This document shows positions 1 through 11,989 of a stretch of 64,000 nt of DNA, one piece after another. The notes under the pieces were generated by a model. That model did not search any database, was not told the DNA's origin, and was given only the letters and a program-made list of their open reading frames with translations. Origin of the DNA: Chrysemys picta bellii (taxonomy: Eukaryota; Chordata; Testudines; Emydidae); contig NC_088791.1 in NCBI RefSeq assembly GCF_011386835.1, forward strand, positions 12,090,998 through 12,154,997. The letters run 5' to 3'. The translations under genes were made by a program, and so were the position numbers. How positions within the stretch are numbered: position 1 is the first letter of the stretch; each line of letters opens with the position of its first letter.

Positions 1-279
1 ACATGTTGATTTGTGAGAGTCCTACGATCACAGCTCCCTTTTAATCAACTTCCCCTTGTCATATCAACCTGTTGCATACCTGTCAATACTTTGGGGAGAA
101 AAAGTATCCTTAGCAGGTCATGGCTGAGGACAAGTGATGTGTCAACCCTTCCCTGCCAAAGCTGGGAACATTTTCAGTTATTTATTATGGGAGCGGCTAG
201 AGCATTCAACCAAGATCAAACACAGAGACAGTCCCTGCCTCTAAATACTTCCCAACTGAATACACAAAAAGTGTTACAT

Positions 280-1775
280 CCAACACCGGGGAATTCTCTA
301 CACTTTCTACAGGACCTCGTCTTGACAAATAAAGAGGAACTGATCACAGAACTAAAAATTAATGGTAACTTAAGTGCAACATTTATAATGTGCAGACAGA
401 ATGAAGTCCAGACCAGTGATATATATACTTGGTGCTTTAAAAAGGGCTAATTTCACAAAGTGGAAAACAGTTATGAGACAAATCAGATAATTTGGAATTG
501 TTTAAGAACATTTTACTAGATGCCCCAAAAGCCACAATCCCACAATTGAGGAAGAAGGCCATGTTGGTTAAAAAAACTGACCTGGTTTAGAGGAGTCATG
601 AAGGAAGCTATATAACAAACTAAAGAAAGGGAAAATTGATAGTAATGAATATAAAACAGAAGCTAGGAACTGTAGGAACTATAGAAAATTGATAAGGGAA
701 GCAAAGAGACACAAGGAAAAATCTATGGCCATTATAGTTAAGAACAATAAGAAGGAGTTTTTAAAGTATATTTGGAACAAAAGAAATCCTAGCAATGGTA
801 TTACTAGTGGAATGGTAGAATTATCAATAATAATGCAGAAAAGGCAGACTCATTCAACAAGTATTTCTGTTCTGTATTTGGGGAAAATATGATATAGTAA
901 TATAATATGATAATACTCTTTCCATTGCACTCATGTCTCAAGAGGATGTTAAGCAGCAGCTAGTAAAGTTAGATATTTTAAAATTGGCAGGTCCAGATAA
1001 CTTGCATCCAAGAGTTTTAAAAGAGCTGGCTGAGGCACTCAATGGACCATTAATGTTGATTTTCAGTAAGTTTTGGAACACCGGAGAAGTTTTAGAAGAT
1101 CAGAAGAAAGCTAAAGTTTTGCCAATATTTAAAAAGGGAAAACAGGATGACCTGGTAATTATAGGCCAGTTAGTCTGATATCAATCTCTGGCAAGATAAT
1201 GAAGCAGCTATTTAACCTTTTTTATTAATGACCTCAAAGGAGATCTAAAATCCTCACTGGGAGTTTTCATATGACATTATTCATCACATGTGGTAAATAA
1301 TGGAGAGACCTGTCCTCTTCAGTATTCGATTTTTTTTCTAAAAGATACACTCTAGGAATGCTTTTGGGGACGTTCTCTGGCCTGTGTTATGCAGGAGGTC
1401 GGACTAGATCAGGGGCAGGCAACCTATGGCATGCGTGCTAAAAGTGGCACACGAGCTAATTTTCAGTGGCACTCACACTGCCCAGGTCCTGGCCACCGGT
1501 CCGAGGGGCTCTGCATTTTAATTTAATTTTAAATGAAGCTTCTTAAACATTTTAAAAACCTTATTTACTATACATACAACAATAGTTCAGTTATATATTA
1601 TAGACTTATAGAAAGAGACATTCTAAAAACGTTAAAATGTATTACTGGCACGCAAACCTTAAATCAGAGTGAATAAATGAAGACTCAGCACACCACTTCT
1701 GAAAGGTTGCCGACCCCTGGACTAGATGATCACCATGGTCCCTTCTAGCCTTGGAATCTATGAATCTCTGAAGTT
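280..1775 (+). mobile_element. Old CR1 LINE copy, degraded, with a hAT insertion in its tail
   Basis: Reading-frame fragments at 310-470 (QDLVLTNKEELITELKING, a CR1 endonuclease-RT linker motif), 689-892 and 933-1178 (AGPDNLHPRVLKELAEALNG, then KKAKVLPIFKKGKQDD) match CR1 ORF2. The frame is broken and most of the RT is missing. The 3' tail (gcaggaggtcggactagat, then gatcaccatggtcccttct) is split by the element at 1410-1719. Confidence 0.75.
1410..1719. mobile_element. Non-autonomous hAT element, 310 bp
   Basis: The terminal inverted repeats are caggggcaggcaacct and ggttgccgacccctg. A perfect 8-bp target duplication, gactagat, lies at 1402-1409 and 1720-1727. It is inserted in a CR1 tail. The same family forms the outer element at 45693-46501, in reverse orientation. 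Confidence 0.85.
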
Positions 1776-1784
1776 GGAGAAAAG

Positions 1785-1922
1785 AAGATAGAAAACGGAG
1801 GCCCAGAGCTGTTAAATGATTTTCCCAAGGTCACACAGAAACTCTGCAGCAGAACTAGGAACTGAACTCACATCTCTTGAGGCCCCATCCTGTGTTTTAA
1901 CCACAAGACTCTTTTTCCTCTC
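1785..1922 (-). repeat. MIR-like SINE, antisense
   Basis: The core tcccaaggtcacacagaaac followed by aggaactgaactcacatctc resembles the antisense MIR consensus. Confidence 0.55.
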
Positions 1923-1927
1923 TAAAG

Positions 1928-2296
1928 ATGCTGGTGGCATCTAGGAACAACAATCGGACCATTGATTTAAAGTGTTGTATAAAGACACTGCTGTATAAAA
2001 ATCATAACAACCTGCATTCCTTTCCTCTTGTCTTCTGTACCTGGTGCAGTTTTTCTTCAGTCTCTCTTTCCTACTATATTGTATCCTTTTTCTGTGATGC
2101 CGGCAAAGCAGGTGCCAGCTCTTGCCAAAGCTTTAGCTCTCAACCGAGCACTGACAAATTCATTGCTGAAAATCAGTCCGTTTCACCTGGGTGTTAGTAG
2201 GGTTAAGATGGGTATTGAACTTATAACAATGTGTTTAGTATTTAGACTTTATGACATGCTTGTAAATTGCAGCAGGCATTAATCTCACGTATACTG
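1928..2296. other. Unrecognised sequence
   Basis: No gene or repeat is recognised here. The short ORFs have no family features. Confidence 0.4.
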
Positions 2297-3990
2297 TCTT
2301 TATCATGTGCTGTAAGGTAATATTTAAGTTCAGGAGGGATTATCTCCTGCTCCTCAAGAAGGCTATCAAAAGGAAATGGGCCATTCAGAGACATCACAAT
2401 ACAAAGACTTTATTAACTGCTCCTTCACACCCCTGAAGAGGCTACAGGGCAAAAGGGCTCATTCCACCAACTTGAATTCTGGAAGAAGGAAATAAAGATA
2501 GTGAAGAAGAAAATTTTTCATCTCTTTTGCTGTTTGGACTATCATAGGGCTGAAGTCATGAAACAGCAGCAGAGATCCCCATGGTCAACCTGGGTTAGCC
2601 CTAAAAGATATGCAGTGCTCACAGATTGCCACAACTCTGTCACCTTTTGGAACCATAGACTGTAACTCATTTGTGTATGTAGGTTTGCCAGCTTTAACCT
2701 GTGCGTAACTCTCTCATTTCTTTTTCCTAGTTAATAAACCCTTAGTTAGTTTACTATAAGATTGGCTACAAGCATTGTCTTTGGTGTGAGATCTGAGGTA
2801 CAAGACACTAAGCCGGGGGGAGAGGTAGACACACTGGAGGGTAAGGAAGGGTCCAGAGTGATCTAGACAAATTGGAGGATTGGGCCAACAGAAATCTGAT
2901 GAGATTCCACAAGGACAAGTGCAGAGTCCTGCACTTAGGAAGGAAGAATCCCATGCACTGCTACAGGCTGGGGACCGACTGGCTAAGCAGCAGTTTTGCA
3001 GAAAAGGACCTGGGGATTACAGTGGATGAGAAGCTGGATATGAGTCAGCAGTGTGCCCTTGTTGCCAAGAAGGCCAACCGCATACTGGACTGTATTAGTA
3101 GGAGCACTGCCAGCAGATCAAGAGAAGTGATTATTCTCCTCTATTTGGCACTGGTGAGGCCACACCTGGAGTATTGTGTCCAGTTTTGGTCTCCCCAGTA
3201 CAGAAGGGATGTGGACAAATTGGAGAGAGTCCAGCGGAAGGCAACGAAAATGATTAGGGGGCTGGGGCACATGACTTACGAGGAGAGGCTGAGGGAACTG
3301 GGGTTATTTAGTCTGCAGAAGAGAAGAGTGAGGGGAGATTTGATAGCAGCCTTCAACTACCTGAAGGGGGTTCCAAAGAGGATGGAGCTTGGCTGTTCTC
3401 AGTGGTAGCAGATGACAGAACAAGAAGCAATGGTCTCAAGTTGCAGTGGGGGAGGTCTAGGTTGGATATTAGGAAACACGATTTCACTAGGAGGGTGGTG
3501 AAGCACTGGAATGGGTTACCTAGGGAGGTGGTGGAATCTCCATCCTTAGAGGTTTTTAAGGCCTAGTTTGACAAAGCCCTGGCTGGGATGATTTAGTTGG
3601 GGTTGGTCCTGCTTTGAGCAGGGGATTGGACTAGATGACCTCCTGAGTCTCTTCCAACCCTATGATTCTATGATTCTATGATTCTAAGTTGACCTGGGTA
3701 AGTGACTGATCTCTTGGGACTGGAAGCAACTGGAATCTTTTGTGATCTTTGGTGTATAGCAACCAACAAAGTCCAGCTTGCCCAGGTGGCAAAACAGAGG
3801 GGAATGCCCAAGGGGACTGTCTGTGACTCCGGTAAGACTGTTAGAGTGCTTCAGGAGTTGACACTTGTTACCAGGTTGGTGAAATCTAATTGTAGCACAT
3901 ACAATCAGTTTGAGGTCTCCACCCTGCTTCTTGACCCCCTGCCCTGAGACTGGCACTCACAGTCGTGGGCCACTCCAGACAGCGTGACAA
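2297..3990 (+). mobile_element. LTR-like repeat split by a CR1 insertion
   Basis: The left part (about 2297-2802) has the AATAAA-type signal ttaataaaccc at 2731-2741. The right part (3688-3990) continues it and ends gacagcgtgaca near 3988. The two halves rejoin as ggtacaa|ttgacctgggtaagtg across the CR1. I infer a solo LTR; its left boundary and target duplication are not clear. Confidence 0.5.
2803..3687 (+). mobile_element. CR1 LINE, 5'-truncated
   Basis: It encodes the end of the RT and the ORF2 C-terminus: [70 protein letters not shown]. The frame shifts at about 3380. It ends in the CR1 3' repeat (tatgattc, three times). No target duplication is seen, as usual for CR1. Confidence 0.92.
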
Positions 3991-3999
3991 TTTCTATTT

Positions 4000-5400
4000 A
4001 TTGTTTCTTCCTTATTTTGCCTTTATCCCCATCTAGATTTTGCTGTCAGCATTTCCCCTCTCTCCTCCTTTCCTCTGAGTAGCCCGATCTCTACCTACCA
4101 TTCGGTCTCCTCCTCTGTTTTCTACCAACCCTTAGTCCTCTTGCTCTCTCCAAATCCCTTTGCTTTACAGCTTTACCTTCCAGTTGTAGCCAGAAAGTTT
4201 CCTTGGGTGGAGATTTCTAATTCACCCCACCCCCAAGCCAATCTGTACTTCATGAATATATAGATGGACACTCCCTGATCAGTCAAACCATCCATCTATC
4301 AAGCGTCTGTCACCATGGTGTCTAAGGATCATTCAGGGTTTAAAACCAGTGGAGCATCATCCAAAGGGTGGTTCCATGGGGCAGGGGAGGTGGGAGTGAG
4401 GCATCTGGTTTTCTGTCCTACTCTAGGTGCCTCCAGGGGTCCTAATTTGAGTGCAATGTTAGTTCTCCATCCTGCTTGAAGGTATAGTCCTAATTCCTTC
4501 TATTGTGCGTGGGCCTCATTTTTTCTGCTTGATCCCCTCCCCTTAAAGTGAGCAGCCATAATCAGGGCCTAGATAGGACAACTTACATTAAATAGAGGTG
4601 TGCTGCTTTCAGTGGGGAGGGTGCAGCTTTCAGGGGGAAGGTGAACAGTGTTGGAGACCCTCAGAGTTAGGCTGGATGACCTGGTCCTTTTCTCTCTACA
4701 TTATTTGCGGTGTTATTTGCCTGCCAGGTTACTGCTACGGAACCACAAATAAACTGGTGGGGATGTTTTATATTGAACTCCCAGCATCCATTAGTCTGCA
4801 GTGATTTTACACACATGCCCATTGATCCTGCAAACCCCATCCTTGTGTGGTAAAGAAAACAGCCCTCGCACTAACCGATCCCAGAGTGAGCTTTCAGCAC
4901 ATTCCTGAATCAAGCTACCCTGCTTTTCTTGTCTTTTCTGGCCTGGCCTGCCCTCTCCCCTCTTTGAATTTCCCCATCAGTCTGATTGAGGAGGAAATGT
5001 CCAGATTTAAAGGATCTCTGACCCCACCCCTCACAACCTCCACCAATCACAGTGCTTAGTCTGCTTCCTACAAGCTCCCGTTGGCCCTGGGAAAGTGATC
5101 AGGCCTTTCTCCAGGTGCCTAGGATCAGGGTCCCTGATACACATAATGAGCATGTAGGTTCATTACTGAAGTGATTTAAAGGACGAAGCATGAAGATTCC
5201 TGTCCAGATTCTGTCTCAGGTATTTCTAAGGTGCCTATGCAACTTGGGACAGAAGTGCCTTGATATCTGCCTAGCCATATCACACCAGTGCGCACTTTGG
5301 CCTATCCACAGACTGACCCATGGCCTCTGTTCTGTGAATATCAGATTCAGAGTAGGATTCAAATTTTGCCCTTACTGAAGGGAGAGAAGGCCAAGTAGTG
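4000..5400. other. Flank without recognised features
   Basis: Pyrimidine-rich around 4000-4150. No gene, RNA or clear repeat is recognised. Confidence 0.4.
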
Positions 5401-6350
5401 CAGTCTCTGTGGCCAGGATCCACAAAGGAACTTGGGTGCTGTGACCCTGAGCATTGCAATGCCTAACTTTTTAGGCACCTAGAAAATCACAGGAACAACA
5501 CTGTGACCCACTAAGCCTGAGCTAGGCGCCCAGGCTCTCTATACCATGCATGGGGAGAGAGAGAGAGAGGTGCCTGAGAATGTGACCCACAAAAGACAGC
5601 ACGATAGTGTCATAGAGATTTCTGTCCGTTCCAGCAGAGGAATAAGGAGAGACAGACACAGCTAATCAAGTAAGGAGCTCCGGGAGGGGCGATCCATTTA
5701 TTTCAATTGCAATTGGGTTCAAGCTCATAAGTCAGCAAGAACAAAGAAAACACTTACACCAAAGCATTATATGCAGTTGCTTATGATAATCTATCGCTCT
5801 ATGATGGGCCAAAATTTGCCATCATTACCATACATAATTAGCAAGCTACATGTATCTGCCCCTCTTATTGTTCCTCTATTTGTCCCCTCCTCCTTGCTTA
5901 TTTTGCAAACTAAGTGGTTAGCTATCTACAGGACGCAGGCACAGAAAGGTCCATTGTCTCCAGGTTTGGAGTTTGGCTACATTTCCTCTTGAAGGAACTT
6001 CCTGACTACCTATAGCTGACCCTGCATTTTGTCCTTCTTCTTTCTCCCATGTGTACGTGACAAATTTGCCCCCTGGAAGTTAAGCAGAATAATTTTATAT
6101 CAATAGGAAGGGAACTGCCTAAGCTAGCCAACTGGAGAAGCCAAAGAGAGGGGTTTGTCCTAAGCCCTGCCCCACTCTCAGATATAGGTGCTGAAGTCTG
6201 GGCTATGGGGATGTGCCTATCTCTGCTTATGATCCATGCATGGGAACCCCTCGTGCAGTCCGGTGGCTTAGGCATCTAGGCCGTGTCCATGAAAATGAAT
6301 TAAGCACCTGCCTCATGCCCCGCAGAACAGCTGGAGGGGGTCGCCTTGCA
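5400..6350. other. Probable old repeat mosaic
   Basis: The ends (5440-5560 and 6180-6300) share motifs such as taggcacct, ggcttaggcatctagg and ccatgcatgggga. This suggests one palindromic element opened by an insertion of about 5590-6065. The inserted part has no family I can name. Confidence 0.3.
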
Positions 6351-6351
6351 G

Positions 6352-6490
6352 CCTTTAGCCCAGTGGTTAGCGCAATCACCGGGGAGGTGGGAGAGCTGGG
6401 TTTAATTCCTCCCTCTGCCTGAGCGGAGAGAAAGGATTCAGACCCGGGTCTGCCACTTTTCAGAAGCGTGCTCTAACCACTGGGCTATGG
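6352..6490 (+). repeat. tRNA-like SINE head
   Basis: A-box-like tggttagcgca and B-box-like gggtttaattcct are spaced as in tRNA-derived SINEs. It is not a functional tRNA: no cloverleaf or acceptor end is seen. Confidence 0.4.
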
Positions 6491-6669
6491 GCACCCGGCC
6501 AGCAGCTGCTGCTCTCCACTCTGCTTTCAGAGCTGGGTGTCCGGCCAGCAGCCGCTGCTCTCCCCTCTGCCTTCAGAGCTGGGTGGCAGTATATGTACTT
6601 GTGGGTGTGGGTGTAAATGACTACAGACACAAAGAATTGGGTCCGATCAAATACGTTTGAGAATCACTG
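6487..6669. mobile_element. hAT element fragment with a duplicated 46-bp unit
   Basis: It ends in the hAT-type terminus acgtttgagaatcactg. A unit starting ccggccagcagc is repeated in tandem twice at about 6496-6588. The opposite terminus is not found. Confidence 0.4.
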
Positions 6670-7381
6670 CCTTAGAAGCTCTGGGCCCAAGTACCTGGCC
6701 TCAGTGAACTGAACACCAGCTAAGGGCGCTATGAAAGTCACGCAGCCAGCAGCAGCTCTGCCTCAGACACATCTGCATGGCCAACCTCTTTAGGATTAGA
6801 AATGCTCTCGAGAGCTGCTCGAACCCCACCCCTGGGGCTGCCGCTCTACTTGCTGCTGCTGCTGAGTGAGTCTGGCTCAAGAAAGCGGCAAAGCGACATT
6901 TTGTGTGCGTCTCCTGCCAGTGCAAGCAGCAAGAAAGAGCAGGGAGAGAGAGTGAGCGTAAAAGAGAGCTTTTTGAAAAGCTAATATACAGGCACTGCGC
7001 GAAGCAAAGGATTGTCTCTCTCGTTGACACTAGTCAGTGCAGAGAGTTTAGTTACATGAAAAGTGGTTTTTTGTCCAAATGGAGTTTTGGCCACAACATT
7101 TTCCATTTTTGTCAAAAGAAATCCAAACTCAGACGTCGGCTGACTTTCAGTTGCTGTTAATAAAACCAAAACCAACCAAACAAATGTGCTTTTTATGTTT
7201 GATTTTTTTTTTTGGCTGAAAAATGCCAGGAAAAACATAGGAAAAAATGTATTGTTTTCTCATATTATTATAGATTTTGCAGAATATAAAATACATTTTC
7301 CAACCAGCACTTGTGATCATGTAAAATCCCTGTGGCAACTACCCCAATTGCTTCTATGGAATAGTAACATTAGTTAGGAGA

Positions 7382-7558
7382 AAGAACAGGAGTACTTGTG
7401 GCACCTTAGAGACTAACAAATTTATTAGAGCATAAGCTTTTGAGGACTACAGCCCACTCCACGAAAGCTTATGCTCTAATAAATTTGTTAGTCTTTAAGG
7501 TGCCACAAGTACTCCTGTTCTTTTTGCGGATACAGGCTAACACGGCTGCTACTGTGAA
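7382..7558. mobile_element. Penelope-like inverted dimer tail
   Basis: Two copies of one tail sequence face each other. 7384-7442 (gaacaggagtacttgtggca and on) is the reverse complement of 7462-7521. A 13-bp target duplication, attagttaggaga, lies at 7369-7381 and 7559-7571. The Penelope assignment is inferred from the tail sequence and inverted arrangement. Confidence 0.6.
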
Positions 7559-7574
7559 ATTAGTTAGGAGAGTA

Positions 7575-10125
7575 TTTAATGTCTTCTGACGTGATGTAGT
7601 AGCTGAAAACCAAGAGGATCAGCCAGCACCATATGACCAGCAAGTCCTCCTCGGAACACCAGCAGATATGCTCCATGGCCCGTAGCTGGGGACCACTGGT
7701 CCAGCATGATGTACACCACAAACTAATTTAGCCCACTCTGGATGTGCTGACGGGGAGTCAGGGCACCTGCACGCCAAAGCACCTGTGTAGAAGCTGTCCA
7801 TGGTTTGGTTGTTAATACATCTGCAATTGATTTTGGTCCTGATTCTACCACCCTTACTCTCATTGAGCAGTACCTTAACTCAATGAGACAACGGACACAG
7901 GGCTAGGCTGTGAACCTCCTTACTCCTCTTACTCACGCTGGTGAGCAATGACTCCCCTGAGTAGCTCCATTGACAAGAATGGGGCTGCTCAGGTGAGTAA
8001 CTGAGTGGGGGAATCACATTTTGGCCCCACTCAGCATGGGTAAGATCAGTAGAATCTAGTTCCAAATCAATTGTGGGGGCAAATCTGGGTTCCTGCCCCT
8101 CTCACGACCTGAGCTGAGACCATAGTTGAATTGCGGGTGCAAAAACGTGGCTTACATTTAGACCTGATGCCTGGGAGGCCATCATTGTGGATATACACAC
8201 GCCACTCCTTTCACCTGGAGCCAAAGGCAGGATTCGGCCCCCTAATGAAAGACCAACCAAGCCCTTGTAAGATCTGGATGAAACCGTTTGCAATAAAACA
8301 TGCCCCTCTCCGAAGAAGATTTTGCACCTGCTTTGGAGGAGTTAGGTTTAGCTGAAAACATCAGCAAGGGGCTGAGTTTTTGTCCGCTTCCACACAGACG
8401 CTTCACGTTCAGCCCAAGTTGGCTCCTATCTCACAGCAGATTTCACCACAGGAAAGCGAGTGTCGCTTCCCACGTCACTCTCTGTGCACCACAGACACCT
8501 CCTGACAGGGAGAGACCAGCATTTCAGCCCATCGCTCTGGCGAGATGTGCAGCGTTCACGTTCTCGCAGCGTAGAGGCCCCCCGTGCTTTGGGCCTTTGG
8601 TTTTCAAAATGATGACGCTCGGGGCCAGATGCAGACCCCTCTTCTTGCAGTCAGAGTCAAAAGCACAGTGTGCAGTAAGTGAAATGGGGGGGGGTGTGTG
8701 TTTCGGCAGTTATTCAAACATGTTTCCCTTGCGAATCACCCACCTGCTCTGCAGCTTGGCTGTCTGGGAGCAGTTCTGGCCAGCGGGGTGTTAAAAGCTT
8801 GTGGTGCTCAGCCACCAAACCACAGAGGATGATTCAGCAACTCAAATTATCTCACTTCCTCAGGCTGCTCCCTTTGGCTATGCTTGCATGAGGGTGACAC
8901 ATGAACCCTATGTCCTTGTATGGACGATAACCCAGCTGGATGTTAACAGATACTTAATTTAGCCTGCATTAATTACAGACAAATCCAGCCTGAGTAACTG
9001 GGCTGGACGTTTGGGATCTCTCCCCCCAGGCTGTGGAATGGGAACAAAACCATTCGAGGGGCATTACTGCAGCATCTCAGCTGGAGTAACCCCCCGCAGG
9101 CCTTGTGCACACCGCTGGGTAAGAGTTGCACTGTCAGAGATGGCCTGGATGGACGAGCTGTCAGAACTTGTCAATTTGTATCTGCTACGCCGGGCTTGAT
9201 TCTGATCTCACTTACGCCAGTGAAAACAGGGAGAATGCCACTGGAAACAAGGCAATTACACTAGTGTAACTGGTTACGCTGGTGGAAGAACCAGGCTCTG
9301 TGATTTGTTGACTCTTCCCCTCAGATTAACGACAACTGAGCAGTGACCAGATCAGTCAGCAGGATGGGGGTAAATCTTCGGCCGTTTGCTCATTTCTCAG
9401 GACAAGTGGAAGGATATGTTTTTAGCCTCTGGCACCCCTTACCACTGACCTGGTTCCATTAGTACCATTGTCTATTGTGGGCTAATGTCGTAACAAAAGC
9501 CTCCAAAAGCCAGTGGCCCCCTGAAGGAAACTGGTTTCATCTCATATGTTTTGACTTCCTGCATTTTCTTGGTGAGCTTCTCTAGGAGGCCACCATATTA
9601 CAACTTACCTAGGTATGCAGGATCCCTGGGTCTTCCCTCCCTTTGTGGTTCAGGAATCAGAGCTGGTGCACATCTCTTAAATGTTTGGACATTTTCTCCT
9701 TTGTGAAAAATGTTTGCTATGTTTTGACCGGCTCTATCAGGGATTCCCGTTTGGCAAACAAAGGGCGGGCTCATGACATCAGTGCACAAAAGAGTGGAAA
9801 AGCTGGTTAGGCAGCGTCCATCCCATCCCAACTTTGGTTATAACCTCAGCCCCAGTGAACATGGCACTACTCTAGGGGCAAAGTGTCATCTGAATACCCA
9901 GCAACCCGGCTGGGGAAATCCATGCTTTGTGTTTGCCTCTCAGATCTCAACTCCAATATATTGCTCTTCTTCCCTACCTGGTTTCCCATGATGTCAGTCC
10001 AACTGTGCATGTAGGGAGAGCAGAACTAAAAATCTGAGCTGAACGGAGAAGAGTGATCACATTATAGCATGTCTAGCTATGTTTCTTACATAGGTGTCTG
10101 GCCCCTATTACTGTAGTATTTGAGC
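7575..10125. other. Flank without recognised genes
   Basis: Near-palindromic gtaactgag/ggtgagtaac-type sequence occurs around 7900-8010 and ttacgccagtg near 9200-9290. Otherwise no gene, RNA or named repeat is recognised. The 164-aa frame at 8300-8794 has no family features. Confidence 0.4.
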
Positions 10126-10129
10126 ACCT

Positions 10130-10795
10130 CATAATCTTTCATATATTTATCCTTGCAACATCTCTGTGCAGTAGAGACATGCTCTAATCCCCATTTTACA
10201 GATGGGGAACTCAGGCATGGAGGCCCAGGTTCGTAAATGTATTTCAGGACCTAAAGATTCAGAGAGGCACCTAGAGGGATTTTGAGAAGTGCCTATGCAG
10301 GTGAGGCACCTAACTCTTCTGGGAGTTGGGCAACTGGGTCCCACATAGGCATAGGTCCCACATAGGCATAGCATTGACTCCGTGGGTGCTCCAGGGCTGG
10401 AGCACCCAGGGGAAAAAAATAGTGGGGGCTCAGCACCCACCAGCCACACCTGGGGCCCCGCTGATTAGCTCTTTGACAGCTGGGGGAGGGCAGAGAGTGG
10501 GCAGGGGCCTCAGTGGTGGAGCTGGGTCAAGAAGAGGTGGACTGAGGGCGGGGCCTTGGAGGAGGGGCCGGAGCGGGGGCAGGAAGGGGTGGAGTCAGCA
10601 CTTAAGCACCTATCTGCACTTTTAGGTGCCTGAATGTCTGTGAAACTCTGGCCTTAGGTACCTAAATCCTTTGTAAATCTGTCCCAGAGAGACTAGTCTA
10701 AGGTCATACAGGACGCACATGGTGGAGCATGATCTTGAATCCAGGTCTCCCAAGTTCTAGGGAGGTGCCCAACAACTAGACCATCTGTCTTCTGT
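10130..10795 (-). repeat. MIR-like SINE opened by two later insertions
   Basis: MIR-like antisense sequence at 10130-10213 (ccattttacagatggggaac) continues at 10692-10795 (taaggtcatacagg). Between them lies a taggcacct-type palindromic element, and inside that a GC-rich element at about 10351-10602. Confidence 0.45.
10351..10602. mobile_element. GC-rich non-autonomous element
   Basis: It starts near ccgtgggtgctccagggctg with a short hairpin, carries ggggcggggcc-type purine-rich sequence and ends gtggagtcagcac. It is preceded by a direct repeat of gtcccacataggcatag. It resembles the hAT-type elements at 25984 and 18853 in composition. Confidence 0.35.
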
Positions 10796-10929
10796 ATGTA
10801 GTAATTGTTTGTGTTTGATCAGAGCTTCTGCACCAAAAGCTAAGGAAATACAGTACTTCCTCTGGCGTTCTGCTGAACCAGCTTAAGAATGTCAGTAGAT
10901 AGTGTTACAGATGGGGAGAGGGAGTTTCT

Positions 10930-11015
10930 ATGTCTAGTGAGTGAAGATATTAGAGACACAAGGTGGGTGAGGTAATATCTTTTATTGGACCAGTTTCCGT
11001 TGGTGAGAGAGACAA
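10930..11015 (-). mobile_element. Penelope-like tail fragment (second subfamily)
   Basis: The stretch acaaggtgggtgaggtaata, then ttttattggaccag and ttggtgagagagacaag, is the reverse complement of the tail at 29345-29490. Confidence 0.45.
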
Positions 11016-11451
11016 GTGAGTCAGGATGGCTATTTGGGGATGGTTTGTGTGGGTTGGGGGAAGGAGAAATGGGAACCATTTAGGCAACAGTTCAGAACAA
11101 TACCGTTCAGATTAGACTTTTCAAACCCAGCTCTGAATTTCTTGAAAGTCTTGGATCTCAAAGGTTTTGTTCATCCCATTGGAGATAGGGGCTGAGCACA
11201 AAGTTTAGATCCAAAGCTTCCTATAAGGTAGGCGTGTTGGTAAATAAGGTTTTGATTTGGGTTCATTTCTAATTTGGATGACAATGTTAATAATGAAACT
11301 TGTCTTAGTTCCTCAGTGTGGAACACCAGACAGGATTAGGTAATAGTAAGAAACCTCAGAGCCAAAATTCAGAAGAAAATCAAAGCAGGAGACAAGGAGC
11401 CAGTTCAGATATTAAATGTGATATGCCTTTAAGAGGCAATCTGTGATGTAT

Positions 11452-11514
11452 CTATTTGGCAGTATTTCCACTTGATGGGGGGGGGGGGTATTTGGCAGTA
11501 TTTCCACTTGATGT
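11452..11514 (+). repeat. 25-bp direct duplication around a G run
   Basis: The unit tatttggcagtatttccact plus tgatg occurs twice, separated by a run of about ten G. Confidence 0.9.
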
Positions 11515-11639
11515 ATGTCTGCAATGCCAATCCACAGTACTATGAAGTTGAACCTGAGCCAAAAGACAGCTCGGTTCAACAGTTATTCTGGTATAACCCT
11601 AAGCATACTGTTGGTGCTCACTAAGGGACAGTGCTGAAA

Positions 11640-11870
11640 ATCGGGGACCTTGGGGGCATTACTGTACATGTGTGTGTCTGTATTGTTACAGACATTCTTG
11701 CTGACAGGTATTTTGAAATAAATTACCAAAATAATTGAAACTGGCATGATTATATAGTGTTATTTTGACAAATAAAATTTGCAGAATTTTAAAATATCCT
11801 GTGCAGAATTTTTAATTTTTTGGCACAGAATTTTTAATTTTTTAGCGCAGAATTCCCCCAGGAGTAGAAT
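11640..11870 (+). repeat. AT-rich interspersed repeat with short tandem units
   Basis: Units of about 23 bp, cagaatttttaattttttgg, repeat near 11775-11850, and the sequence ends cagaattcccccaggagta. The family is not identified. Confidence 0.4.
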
Positions 11871-11989
11871 AGGGTTGGCTGGAATTCAACAAGCAGGAAG
11901 TGACACAATCCATCACTCTAGGTTTAAGTACAGAAAGACCCACCCTTTCAAAGTTAGATGCCTAATAATCGGCTCCTAACTCCGAATGT

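Noticed and set aside
2872..3408. 178-codon open frame as a host gene
   Set aside because: It is the CR1 LINE ORF2 C-terminus, 5'-truncated and frameshifted after 3380.
5590..6065. Possible LTR (tgtcatagag ... acgtgaca)
   Set aside because: Ends are suggestive but no target duplication or family match could be seen.
8300..8794. 164-codon open frame
   Set aside because: No recognisable domain, no splice structure and no neighbouring exons; consistent with chance.
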